From Mycolicibacterium litorale (GTDB lineage Bacteria > Actinomycetota > Actinomycetes > Mycobacteriales > Mycobacteriaceae), in NCBI RefSeq assembly GCF_014218295.1, contig NZ_AP023287.1, positions 496,001-560,000 of the forward strand: DNA of 64,000 bases. Direction: 5' to 3'. The stretch's first letter is position 1, and each line of letters starts with the position of its first letter. Below the pieces are notes generated by a model. That model saw only the letters and a program-made list of their open reading frames with translations. It was not told where the DNA came from and searched no databases. Below are positions 1 to 8,385 of this stretch, piece after piece. The position numbers and the translations under genes were made by a program.

Positions 1-2
1 AC

Positions 3-74
3 CCCATGACGACGACCTACGTGACCGTGCCGTTCGTGCCCGTCCCGATCCCGATCCCGGTGCCCGGCAACTGA
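3..74 (+). CDS. 3' end of an unidentified CDS (partial, or a very short ORF)
   Basis: An open frame enters from the left edge and stops with TGA at 72-74. The visible end reads TVPFVPVPIPIPVPGN, a Pro/Val-alternating tail like those ending many exported mycobacterial proteins. An ATG at position 6 would make a 22-residue peptide, but the frame is also open to the window edge, so this is more likely the end of a longer gene. No function can be given. Confidence 0.35.
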   Translation, partial: PMTTTYVTVPFVPVPIPIPVPGN

Positions 75-165
75 CGGTCGCGTCGAGCGTGATCACGGTC
101 ACCGCCGCGTTTTCATCGGGGGCCGACGGTAACTCTCCCGGTGACCGCCATGGGAAGAGTTGTCG

Positions 166-1052
166 ATGAGTGACATCCGATATGTCGAACTGCACGGCGA
201 GCGCGTCGCCTACCGGGATGCCGGGAGCGGCGAGGTCCTCCTGCTGATCCACGGGATGGCCGGCTCTCGGACACCTGGACCGCGATCCTGCCCCGGTTGG
301 CCGAGAACTACCGGGTGATCGCGCCCGACCTCCTCGGACACGGCCGATCCGACAAACCACGCACCGATTATTCGCTCGGTGCCTTCGCCGCCGGCCTGCG
401 TGACCTGCTCGACGCGTTGGGGATCAGCCGCGCCACGATCGTCGGCCAGTCTCTCGGGGGCGGTGTCGCGATGCAGTTCATGTACCAGCATCCGCAGTAC
501 TGCAGACGCTTGGTGCTGATCAGCAGCGGAGGGCTCGGGCCGGATGTGGGCTGGGTCCTGCGACTGCTGGCGGCCCCGGGAGCCGAGCTGCTCCTGCCCC
601 TCATCGCGCCGAAGGCGGTGGTCGCGCTCGGCAATCGGCTGCGACCCCTGCTCGGCCGGATCGGCTTCGGGTCACCGCAGGCCGAACAGACCTGGCAGTC
701 CTACAGTTCGCTGTCCGATCCGCCCACCAGGGCGGCGTTCCAGCGCACGCTGCGCTCGGTGGTCGATCACCACGGTCAGGCGGTCAGTGCGCTGAGCCGC
801 CTCGGGATGCATCTCGAGGTGCCCAGCCTGGTCATCTGGGGTGACCGGGATCCGATCATCCCCGTGGCACACGCCTACTCGGTGCAGGCGGCGCGGCCGG
901 GCAGCGTGCTCGAGGTGCTGCCGGGAGTCGGCCACTACCCGCACGTGGAAGCCGCTGCCGAGGTCGTCGACATCATCGAGCATTTCTTCGCCGACACCGA
1001 GGCCGAGGCCGCCGAGGGCCACGCCAACCACCGTCCCAGCGCCCTCACGTAG
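166..1052 (+). pseudogene. Alpha/beta-hydrolase with a single-base frameshift
   Basis: Serine hydrolase of the alpha/beta-hydrolase fold, about 295 aa if the frame is restored. From ATG 166 the reading gives an N-terminal strand and the oxyanion HGMAGS, then runs out of frame to an early TGA. From about 265 the next frame carries everything else: DLLGHGRSDKP, the nucleophile elbow GQSLGGG (Ser codon near 450), the acid in WGDRDPIIP and the His in GVGHYPH. Adding one T at 265-268 (TCTCG to TCTTCG) restores SSDTWTAILP, as expected after the oxyanion loop. An intact start is otherwise only possible at TTG 297, which would lose the oxyanion strand. Substrate unknown. Either a true lesion or a base-calling error. 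Confidence 0.75.
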
Positions 1053-1141
1053 CGCGCCGCGGGCGCGGATGCGCATGTGCTCGACACCGCTTCACAGCTT
1101 TGCTTAAGGTTGAGCGGGGTCGGGGAGCCAGTGGGGTGGGA

Positions 1142-1999
1142 ATGGATGGGCGATTGCGCTTCGGGCTGAGCACACCGTCAGGGGTGTTCGGACTCGACGA
1201 GGTCGCCGCGGTCGGTGCCGCGGTCGGCCGGCCGGTCGACGTGGTGCTCTGGTACGAGGATTTCGCCGCCGCGGCGCCGACGGCCGCGGTGGCGACGGTG
1301 GCCGCCGCGGGAGCCGCCCCGGTGATCACCTGGGAGCCGTGGCTGTGGCGCACCGACGTCACCGGAACCGGTGCGGCCATGATGAGCGGGATCGCGGCGG
1401 GTGAGTACGACGGTCACCTGAGGGCCTGGGCCGGGGCGCTGTCCGCTACCGCGACGCCGGTGTGGCTCCGGTTCGCCCACGAGTTCAACGGCGACTGGTA
1501 TCCGTGGTCACCCGTCCACGGCACCACACCGCAGACCTACGTCGCCGCCTGGCGACACGCGCACGACCTGTTCGCGAGTGCGGGAGCCACCAGCGTGCGG
1601 TGGGTCTGGTCGCTCGACGCGGCCACCCACGGCGACATACCGCTGGCCGCGTGGTATCCCGGCGACGCCTATGTCGACGTCATCGGCATAGACGGCTACA
1701 ACTGGGGAACAACACACCCATGGAGCCGGTGGACGCCTCCCGTCGAGATCTTCGAACCCGCCGCGACCGAGGTCCGCGCGCTGACCCACCGCCCGATGAT
1801 GATCGCTGAGGTCGGCTGCGCCGAGGCCGGCGGCAGCAAGGCCGACTGGATCACCGACTTCGTGCGCTGGGTGGCCGCCCAGCCCGACGTCGACGCGGTC
1901 GTCTGGTTCGAACACGACAAGGAGACGGACTGGCGGATCGCGAGCAGCCCGGCGGCGACCGCGGCGATGGCGGCGGCGCTGCGGGAGGCGGCAGCGTGA
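1142..1999 (+). CDS. GH26-like endoglycanase (beta-mannanase/glucanase fold)
   Basis: Predicted glycoside hydrolase of the GH26 type, 285 aa. Seen: the acid/base signature RFAHEFNGDWYPW with Glu114, the IGIDGYNWG strand, and IAEVGC with nucleophile candidate Glu223. Start chosen at ATG 1142 because MDGRLRFGLSTP begins the barrel; an in-frame TTG at 1100 would only add an uncharged-to-basic stretch. Neither start gives a signal peptide, unusual for a glycanase. It is the first gene of a five-gene operon and overlaps the next by 4 nt (GTGA). By analogy with the glycanases that accompany cellulose synthases it may trim the polymer made by the GT2 protein downstream; that role is inferred. Confidence 0.78.
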   Translation: MDGRLRFGLSTPSGVFGLDEVAAVGAAVGRPVDVVLWYEDFAAAAPTAAVATVAAAGAAPVITWEPWLWRTDVTGTGAAMMSGIAAGEYDGHLRAWAGALSATATPVWLRFAHEFNGDWYPWSPVHGTTPQTYVAAWRHAHDLFASAGATSVRWVWSLDAATHGDIPLAAWYPGDAYVDVIGIDGYNWGTTHPWSRWTPPVEIFEPAATEVRALTHRPMMIAEVGCAEAGGSKADWITDFVRWVAAQPDVDAVVWFEHDKETDWRIASSPAATAAMAAALREAAA

Positions 2000-3237
2000 C
2001 CGCGGAGACGACGGTTTCCCCGTACGCACTGGCACCCGATGTCGAGGACGAACGTGTCCGTTCGCTCAACCAACTGCACGTACTCGACACCCCGCCGGAG
2101 GAGCGGTTCGCGCGCATCACCCGGATGGCCCGGCACGTCTTCGGTATCCCGATGGCCGCCGTCGCTCTCGTCGACCGCGATCGACAGTGGTTCAAACAGG
2201 TCGACGGCCTCGACATCGGTGTCAACCTGCCCCGCAGCAAGACGATCTGCCAGGCGACCATCGCCCGCACCTACGAGCAGCCGGACGACCCGGCACTGAT
2301 CATCGAAGACGCCGCCGCCAGACCGGAATTCGCGATGGTCCCCGGCATCGGCGAACCCGGCGGCATCCGCTTCTACGCGGGGTACCCGCTGTACGGTCCC
2401 GGCGGTCACCCCGTCGGCACCTTCTGCATCTACGACACCGAACCGCGGGCGCTGAGCGAGTCCGAGTACACGACGTTCGTCGAGCTGGCCTCCTGGGCGC
2501 AGCGCGAGCTCGAACAGACCGACGACATTCAACGCGCCGCCGACGTCCAGCGCCATCTGCTGCCCGGCGCGGTCGGTGACCTGCCCGGGTACTCGGTGTG
2601 CGCGATGTGCCTGCCGGCCTACGCGGTCGGCGGCGACTTCTACGACCACTACCGGGTCGGCGGCGGCATGGTGTTCACCGTGGCCGATGTCATGGGCAAG
2701 GGTCTGGGCGCGGCCATCCTGGCCGCCAGTGTGCGCGCGGCCCTTCGCGGCGCCTCCCGCGCCGCCGAACTGGTGGAGTGCCGGATGTCGCCCGAGGACG
2801 TCGTGAACTCCGTCGCGGTGCAGATGGCCGAAGACCTGGGCAGCACCGACACGTTCGTCACCCTGTTCCACTGCGAACTCGACACCGCCTCGGGGGCCGT
2901 GCGCTACGTCGACGCCGGACACGGTTTCGCCGTCGTGGTGCGCGCCGACGAGCGGGTGGACGGACTCGACACCGCCGGACTGCCCCTCGGTGTACTGGAC
3001 GACGTGACCTGGCAGGCGGGCCGGCTGACCCTGGGTGAGGGCGACACGCTGGTGGTGGCGTCCGACGGGGTCCTCGACCTGCTCGGCGACGGCACCGATG
3101 TGCGTCCGGCACTGCAGTACGTCGCGCGTCACCCACAGCCCGCCGATCTGTGCGCACGTGCACGGGCGCTGGTCGCCGAGAAGGCGCCGCTCGACGACGT
3201 GACACTGGTCGCGGTGCGCCGAGAGCCGACCGGATGA
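1996..3237 (+). CDS. GAF domain / SpoIIE-type PP2C serine phosphatase (RsbU-like)
   Basis: Regulatory protein phosphatase of 413 aa. GAF sensor at about residues 25-170, a helical linker (IQRAADVQRHLLP) and a PP2C/SpoIIE domain at about 195-410 with metal-binding signatures GGDFYD (212-217), ADVMGKG (230-236), a late ASDGVLDLL and the terminal DDVTL. Proteins of this class dephosphorylate a STAS-domain antagonist; a STAS gene and its likely kinase lie three and four genes downstream. GTG start at 1996 overlaps the upstream stop (GTGA), and its own stop overlaps the GT2 start (ATGA), so translation is probably coupled. The GAF ligand is unknown. Confidence 0.9.
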   Translation: MTAETTVSPYALAPDVEDERVRSLNQLHVLDTPPEERFARITRMARHVFGIPMAAVALVDRDRQWFKQVDGLDIGVNLPRSKTICQATIARTYEQPDDPALIIEDAAARPEFAMVPGIGEPGGIRFYAGYPLYGPGGHPVGTFCIYDTEPRALSESEYTTFVELASWAQRELEQTDDIQRAADVQRHLLPGAVGDLPGYSVCAMCLPAYAVGGDFYDHYRVGGGMVFTVADVMGKGLGAAILAASVRAALRGASRAAELVECRMSPEDVVNSVAVQMAEDLGSTDTFVTLFHCELDTASGAVRYVDAGHGFAVVVRADERVDGLDTAGLPLGVLDDVTWQAGRLTLGEGDTLVVASDGVLDLLGDGTDVRPALQYVARHPQPADLCARARALVAEKAPLDDVTLVAVRREPTG

Positions 3238-5209
3238 GCCACCAACTGCCCGCCACACCGATCGGCAGGTATCCCTCACCGTGGTTGCGGTTGCTGATCC
3301 TGTGCACCGCGCTGCTGGGGATCAATTACATCGTGTGGCGGTGGCTGGGATCGATCAACTGGGCGGCGTGGTGGATCGCGGTGCCCCTGGTGGTAGCCGG
3401 ACCTACAGCGTCATCGATTCCCTGCTGTTCGGGCTCACGATGTGGAAGATGTTGCGGCGCAACCCACCTCCACCACCTCCGGAGGATGCGACCGTCGACG
3501 TATTCATCACCACCTACAACGAGCCGATCGACATGGTCCTGGAGACGGCCGAGGCCGCCCAGCGGATCCGCTTTCCCCACTCGACGTGGATCCTCGACGA
3601 CGGCGACCGCCACGAGCTGGCCGAGGCGGCGGCCGAACGCGGCATCGGATACATCACGCGCTCGTCGAGCTGGACCTCGGACAAACCGCGACATGCCAAG
3701 GCGGGCAACCTGAACAACGCGCTGTTCGAGACGGACGGCGAGTTCATCCTCGTGCTCGACGCCGACCAGGTGCCCGAACCCGACATCCTCGACAAGACGC
3801 TCGGGTACTTCCGTGACCCGTACATGGCGCTGGTGCAGACGCCGCAGTACTTCCACAACGTGCCGTTCAGCGATCCGCTCGGCAGCCAGGCGCCACTGTT
3901 CTACGGGCCGATCCAGCAGGGCAAGGACGGGTGGAACGCCGCCTACTTCTGCGGCTCGAACGCGGTGCTGCGCCGGGAGGCGCTGATGCAGTTGGGTATT
4001 CGCGGCTACGTTCGGGCGGTGGAGGACGGCGTCAACCGCACGCTGTACGCGGCGCGCAAGATGATCAAGGCGGCCCGCAAACAGGTCGGCGGCGATCAGC
4101 CCGAGGTGCGGGAGGCGCTCGACTCGGTGCTGCAGGCGGTGCGCGACGCCCGTCGAGACCTGCGGGAGAAGCGCCCGCTGGCCGACATCACCTTCGACTT
4201 CCAGCAGCGGGTCGACGCCGCGGCGCGCACGGTCGTCGAGGCCGACGTCACCGCCATGCGCGCCGATCTCGAGGTCATCGCGGCCCTCAGCGAGCACCCC
4301 GAGCACACCGCGACCGCGGTGGTGTTCGACGACGAGGCGCTGGAATCGCTGGCCGGGCGGGAGTGGTCACCGCTGGGGGCGATCGAGTCGGTCAGCGCGA
4401 TGATTCGCGCGGTGGACGTGGGCCGCGACGACGAGGCGCAACCCATGCTGCCGATGGCGACGATCTCGGTGACCGAGGACATGGCCACCTGTATGCGGTT
4501 GCACGCGATGGGCTGGCGGTCGGCGTACCACCACGAGGTGCTCGCCCGTGGCCTCGCCCCCGACGACGTGCGGACGATGCTGACCCAGCGGCTGCGCTGG
4601 GCGCAGGGCACCATCCAGGTGATGATGCGCGAGAACCCCTTCGTGCAGCGGGGACTCAAACTCGGCCAGAAGCTGATGTACTGGGCGACGATGTACAGCT
4701 ACCTGGCGGGCTTCGCCGCGCTGGCCTACATCGCCGCTCCCGCCATCTATCTCATCTTCGGCATCATGCCGGTGACCGCCTACAGCTGGGACTTCTTCGG
4801 CCGGTTGATCCCGTTCCTCGTGCTCAACCAGCTGATGTTCCTCATCATCAGCCACGGCACCCCGACGTGGCGTGGTCAGCAGTACAGCCTCGCGCTGTTC
4901 CCGGTGTGGATCCGGGCCTGCTACACCGCGTTCCTCAACGTGGTGTTCGGCCGTCCGCTGGGCTTCGCGGTCACCCCGAAGACGCGCCAGGAGGCGACGG
5001 CGATCCCGTGGCACCTGGTCAAGTGGCAGCTCGCCGCGATCGCGCTGCTGGTCATCGCGTCGGTGATCGGGGTCGTGCAGCTGTATTTCGGCGCCATCTC
5101 CGTGCTCGGCGTCGGGGTGAACCTGTTCTGGGTGTTGTTCGACCTGTTGATTCTGAGCGTGGTGTTCCAGGCGGTGCGGTACCGCGGACACCAGGACGAA
5201 GGAGTGTGA
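3234..5209 (+). pseudogene. Cellulose-synthase-like GT2 glycosyltransferase, frame broken by one base
   Basis: Membrane processive beta-glycosyltransferase, about 658 aa when repaired. Starts at ATG 3234 (ATGA overlap). Residues 1-55 hold two membrane helices; the frame then shifts at 3396-3401, where one extra base in GCCGGACC would restore the expected acidic residue before TYSVIDSLLFG. The rest is intact: DVFITTYN (about 89-96), DAD (176-178), FCGSNAVLRRE, TED (414-416), QRLRW (452-456) and 5-6 C-terminal helices. About 150 helical, charged residues (259-411) are inserted between FCGS and TED. No PilZ c-di-GMP domain follows the last helix. Sugar specificity cannot be told from sequence. 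Likely functional if the deletion is a sequencing error. Confidence 0.82.
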
Positions 5210-5550
5210 TGAGCCAATATCCGACCCGCGTCACGGAATCGGGTGTCTCGGTGGTCCGGCCCGACGGCCGCTTGAACATGGTGGCCGCACCGGCGTTGCG
5301 CAGACAACTCCACGAGCTCGTCGACGCGGGCAACACGCGCGTCGTCGTGGATCTCAGCGCGACCGAGTTCATCGACTCCTCCGGTCTGGGTGCACTGATC
5401 TCCGGACTGAAGGTGGCGCGGCAGGCCGGGGGAGACCTGCGAATCGCCGCGCCCACCCGCCAGGTGACCACGGTGCTGGAGCTGACCAACCTCAATCGTG
5501 TTCTGGCAACCTATGATTCGGCCGACGGTGCCTTCGATGGCGACTCCTGA
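5209..5550 (+). CDS. STAS-domain anti-sigma factor antagonist
   Basis: Single STAS domain of 113 aa, the size of RsbV/SpoIIAA. Strand-helix pattern is complete and the phosphorylation loop reads FIDSSGLGAL, with Ser57 the expected phospho-acceptor. Such proteins bind their partner kinase only when unphosphorylated, and RsbU-type phosphatases reset them. Start ATG 5209 overlaps the GT2 stop (TGATG); the HATPase gene starts inside its 3' end. The matching phosphatase and kinase are in the same operon, which makes a closed circuit. No sigma factor gene lies beside it, so the final target may be the polysaccharide machinery rather than transcription (inference). Confidence 0.9.
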   Translation: MSQYPTRVTESGVSVVRPDGRLNMVAAPALRRQLHELVDAGNTRVVVDLSATEFIDSSGLGALISGLKVARQAGGDLRIAAPTRQVTTVLELTNLNRVLATYDSADGAFDGDS

Positions 5551-5950
5551 GTCGTCGGTCGTACTCGAGACCACGACGGGGCCCGACACCCTCGATGCCG
5601 TGCAGCGCACGCTCGATGCGCTGTGGGCGGCACATGAGGTCGACGAGATGGTGCGCATCCACATGGACCTGGCCGCAGGTGAGATCGCGGCGAACATCGT
5701 CGAGCATTCCGGCGGTGGTGACGCGGTGCGGCTGCGGATGGAGGCGACACTCGACGGGAACGCGGTACGCACCACGTTCCTCGACGACGGCCATCCTTCA
5801 CCGGTCGACCTGACCGAGGTCAGGATGCCCGAGGAACTGTCCGACCGCGGACGCGGTCTGGCCATCGCCCACCGGGTCCTCGACGAGCTGTCCTACCGCC
5901 GCGACGGTGAGGGCAACCACTGGACGCTGGTCCGCAGCCTCACTCCGTGA
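5537..5950 (+). CDS. RsbW-like anti-sigma/serine kinase HATPase
   Basis: GHKL-type ATPase of 137 aa. N box EIAANIVEH (Glu49, Asn53), G1 box LDDGHP and G2 box DRGRGLAIAH are all visible, as in RsbW/SpoIIAB serine kinases. Start chosen at ATG 5537 (MATPESSVVLETT): it gives a standard domain boundary and overlaps the STAS stop by 14 nt. An earlier ATG at 5498 would add 13 residues read wholly inside the STAS gene. Expected to phosphorylate the STAS protein and to sequester a further partner. Last gene of the operon; converges with the TetR gene 4 nt away. Confidence 0.88.
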   Translation: MATPESSVVLETTTGPDTLDAVQRTLDALWAAHEVDEMVRIHMDLAAGEIAANIVEHSGGGDAVRLRMEATLDGNAVRTTFLDDGHPSPVDLTEVRMPEELSDRGRGLAIAHRVLDELSYRRDGEGNHWTLVRSLTP

Positions 5951-5954
5951 CGGC

Positions 5955-6494
5955 TCAGCCGGTCAGATAACGCTGAACGGTCGGTCCCAGCCAGTGCTCG
6001 ATCTCCGGGCACGACATCGCGGTCACCGGTGGCAACGCCAGGACGTAACGGCACAGGGCCAGGCCGAGCATCTGCGTGGCGATCAGGCCCGCGGACCGGA
6101 GTGGGTCGTCCGCGCCGGCGGCGGTGACCGTCGGCAGTAACTGGGTGGTGAAGATCTCGGCCATCTTCTCGGCGGCGACGGTGTTGGTGGCGGCCGCGCG
6201 CAACAGCACGACGAGCGCCTCGTCGCGCTCCCAGCGATCGACGAAGTGCGCGACCAGTCGAGGTCCGACATCGTCGCGGGCGACCGCGGACAGGTCGGGC
6301 AGTTCCAGATCGAAATACGCCGCGGCGGCGAACAGTTCCTCCTTGCTCCCGAAATACCGCATCACCATGGACGGATCGATACCGGCGTCGGCGGCGATCG
6401 CGCGGATGGTCGCCCGGTCGTAACCGGCCGTGCCGAATCGTTCGCGGGCCGCCGCGAGGATGCGCGTCTTGGTGTGTTCGGAGGACCGCCGCAT
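5955..6494 (-). CDS. TetR/AcrR-family repressor
   Basis: Regulator of 179 aa with an N-terminal TetR helix-turn-helix (residues 8-55; IRAIAADAGIDPSMVMRYFGSKEEL) and a C-terminal ligand domain of the TetR_C_33 kind (TQMLGLALCRYVLALPP). Start ATG at 6494 has no clear ribosome site and is covered by an operator-like repeat, so the mRNA may be leaderless. It is divergent from the FAD monooxygenase at 6597, and the 102-bp gap holds a perfect palindrome. Most likely it represses both itself and the monooxygenase, with an aromatic substrate as inducer (inference). Confidence 0.88.
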   Translation of the reverse strand: MRRSSEHTKTRILAAARERFGTAGYDRATIRAIAADAGIDPSMVMRYFGSKEELFAAAAYFDLELPDLSAVARDDVGPRLVAHFVDRWERDEALVVLLRAAATNTVAAEKMAEIFTTQLLPTVTAAGADDPLRSAGLIATQMLGLALCRYVLALPPVTAMSCPEIEHWLGPTVQRYLTG

Positions 6495-6512
6495 GCCAAC
6501 TAGTGTAGGCCA
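6493..6512. promoter_or_regulatory. Degenerate TetR operator over the tetR start
   Basis: ATGCCAAC-TAGT-GTAGGCCA has the same spacing and left half as the perfect palindrome at 6553-6574, with a weaker right half. It overlaps the start codon of the minus-strand tetR gene, fitting autoregulation. Confidence 0.5.
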
Positions 6513-6552
6513 ACATCTGTTGACATCAGTGGCGATGACGCGCACGATGGAA

Positions 6553-6574
6553 TATGCCAACAAGCGTTGGCATA
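6553..6574. promoter_or_regulatory. Perfect TetR-type operator palindrome
   Basis: TATGCCAAC (6553-6561), AAGC spacer, GTTGGCATA (6566-6574): 9-bp arms, exactly complementary. It ends 22 bp before the monooxygenase ATG, where a bound repressor would block the promoter or early elongation. A clear GAAGGAG ribosome site follows it at about 6583-6589. Confidence 0.72.
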
Positions 6575-6596
6575 ACACCTCGCGAAGGAGTCCGTC

Positions 6597-7739
6597 ATGG
6601 ACGACACCGATGTCCTGGTGGTGGGCGCCGGCCCCACCGGCCTGACGGTCGCGTGCGCGCTGGCCGAACGCGGCGTGGCGGCCACGGTCGTCGACCGTCA
6701 GCCCGCGGGCGTGAACACCTCCCGCGCCGCGGTGGTCAACGCCCGCAGCCTCGAAGTGCTCGAACACCTCGACGTCGCGCGGCGGGTGGTCGACCGGGGG
6801 CGGCAGGCGCCGCGGTTCACCATCCGGGACAGGACCCGCACGCTGATCACCGTCGACTTCGCCGGTCTGCCGACGAGATATCCCTACAGCCTGATGCTCC
6901 CGCAGTCGTCCACCGAAGAGATCCTGCGGACCCGGCTGGGGGAGTTGGGTGCAACGGTGCTCCGCCCGAAGGTGGTGACCGCGGTGACGCAGGACCGTGC
7001 GGGGGTGACCACCCGGTTCGACGACGGGGACAGCATCCGGTCCCGCTACGTCGTGGGCGCCGACGGGGTCCACAGCACGGTGCGTCGACAGGCGGACATC
7101 CGGTTCGGCGGCGGCGAGTACGACGACTCCTTCCTGCTCGCCGATGTCCGGCTGACCGGTGAGGTGCCCACCGACGAGGTCATCTTGTTCTGGGCCCGCG
7201 CGGGCCTCACGGTCGTGGCGCCGCTCCCCGGCGGAGTGCACCGCATCGTCGCGCCCGTCGCCGAGGCCCCCGAACGCCCGTCGGCGACGACCGTGCAGCA
7301 CCTCCTGGACGCGCGCGGTCCGGGTGCCGGGAGGATCGAAGTTCGAGAGGTGATCTGGGGTTCACGGTTCCGCATCCACCACCGCATCGCCGACACCTAC
7401 CGGTCGCGACGCCTGGTGCTGGCGGGAGACGCCGCCCATGTGCACAGCCCGGCCGGCGGTCAGGGGATGAACCTCGGCATCCAGGACGCGGTCGTGCTGG
7501 CGGAGGCCTTGGCGGCCGTCGTCGCCGGGGCGTCGGACGATCCGCTCGACGACTACGCGCGCACCCGCCGGGCGGTGGCGCGGGAGGTGGTGGCGATGAC
7601 CGACCGCCTGACCAGGCTGGCCACCGTGCCGCGTGGCTTACGGCCGTTGCGCAACAGCGCAATCGGTGCGGCCGCGCACATCCCGGCGGTTCGGTCGGCA
7701 CTCGCCTGGCGACTCAGCGGCCTGGTGTACCGAATCTGA
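6597..7739 (+). CDS. FAD-dependent aromatic monooxygenase (PheA/TetX-type)
   Basis: Class A flavoprotein hydroxylase of 380 aa. GAGPTG (10-15) binds the FAD ADP part, VVGADGVHS (Asp156) is the DG motif for FAD/NAD(P)H, and LAGDAAHVHSPAGGQG (GD at 277-278) contacts the ribityl chain. Uses NAD(P)H and O2 to hydroxylate an aromatic or polyketide-like ring; the substrate cannot be read from sequence. Strong ribosome site GAAGGAG 8 nt before ATG. Likely controlled by the divergent TetR through the palindrome just upstream. It lacks the thioredoxin-like C-terminal domain of longer phenol hydroxylases. Confidence 0.88.
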   Translation: MDDTDVLVVGAGPTGLTVACALAERGVAATVVDRQPAGVNTSRAAVVNARSLEVLEHLDVARRVVDRGRQAPRFTIRDRTRTLITVDFAGLPTRYPYSLMLPQSSTEEILRTRLGELGATVLRPKVVTAVTQDRAGVTTRFDDGDSIRSRYVVGADGVHSTVRRQADIRFGGGEYDDSFLLADVRLTGEVPTDEVILFWARAGLTVVAPLPGGVHRIVAPVAEAPERPSATTVQHLLDARGPGAGRIEVREVIWGSRFRIHHRIADTYRSRRLVLAGDAAHVHSPAGGQGMNLGIQDAVVLAEALAAVVAGASDDPLDDYARTRRAVAREVVAMTDRLTRLATVPRGLRPLRNSAIGAAAHIPAVRSALAWRLSGLVYRI

Positions 7740-7771
7740 AATCCGGGCGCCGCTTCTGAGACAATCGTGCG

Positions 7772-8350
7772 ATGTCGATGCCGCGCGAGCCAGCAGGGTT
7801 GCGGGAGCGCAAGAAACGCAAGACCCGCGCGACGATCCGACGCGAGGCGTTCCGGTTGATCAAGGAGCAGGGCTTCCACAACACGACCGTCGAACAGATC
7901 TCCGCCGCCGCCGACATCTCGCCGCGGACCTTCTCCCGCTACTTCCCGACCAAAGAAGCAGTCCTGTTGTCCGACGACCATATTGCGCCCATCGTCACCG
8001 CGTTCGCCGAGGCGCCCGCGGAGTTGTCGGCCGTCGAGGCCTACCGGTACGCCGTGGCCAAGACGTTCGGCGAGCTGACCGAGGACCAGCGTGAGGAAGC
8101 GGTCACCGGACAACGCCTGATGTACGAGGTGCCCGAGGCCCGCGGCCTGCTCTACACCGAGTACGTCCGGTTGATCGACCTGATCGCCGAAGCGCTGACG
8201 AAGCGCCCCGACCAGCCCGCCGACGCACTGGAGCGACGGGTGTTGGCCGGGGCGATCGTCGGCGTGCTGATCGCCGCCTCCCACAACACCCCGTTACCGG
8301 GTGACCCGATCTCGAGGTTCCTGCGGGTGCTCGACGAGAAACTGAAGTAG
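7772..8350 (+). CDS. TetR/AcrR-family regulator
   Basis: 192 aa. A basic N-terminus (GLRERKKRKTRATIRREA) leads into a TetR helix-turn-helix, with TTVEQISAAADISPRTFSRYF as the recognition part. The C-terminal half resembles the MftR-like domain of many mycobacterial TetR proteins. It follows the monooxygenase by 32 bp on the same strand but has its own possible promoter; whether it controls that gene is unknown. No palindrome as clear as the one at 6553 was seen directly before it. Confidence 0.85.
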   Translation: MSMPREPAGLRERKKRKTRATIRREAFRLIKEQGFHNTTVEQISAAADISPRTFSRYFPTKEAVLLSDDHIAPIVTAFAEAPAELSAVEAYRYAVAKTFGELTEDQREEAVTGQRLMYEVPEARGLLYTEYVRLIDLIAEALTKRPDQPADALERRVLAGAIVGVLIAASHNTPLPGDPISRFLRVLDEKLK

Positions 8351-8385
8351 GTCGTCGTGATCTCCCTGGGTCGTCGTGATCTCCC
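8351..8385. repeat. Two-copy 19-bp tandem repeat
   Basis: GTCGTCGTGATCTCCC occurs at 8351-8366 and again at 8370-8385, a 19-bp period directly behind the tetR stop codon. Probably a local duplication at the edge of a decayed segment. Confidence 0.6.

Noticed and set aside
1696..3279. Long open frame on the minus strand opposite the GAF-SpoIIE gene
   Set aside because: Arginine/histidine-rich, low-complexity translation without any domain; a mirror of high-GC codon use in the real plus-strand genes.
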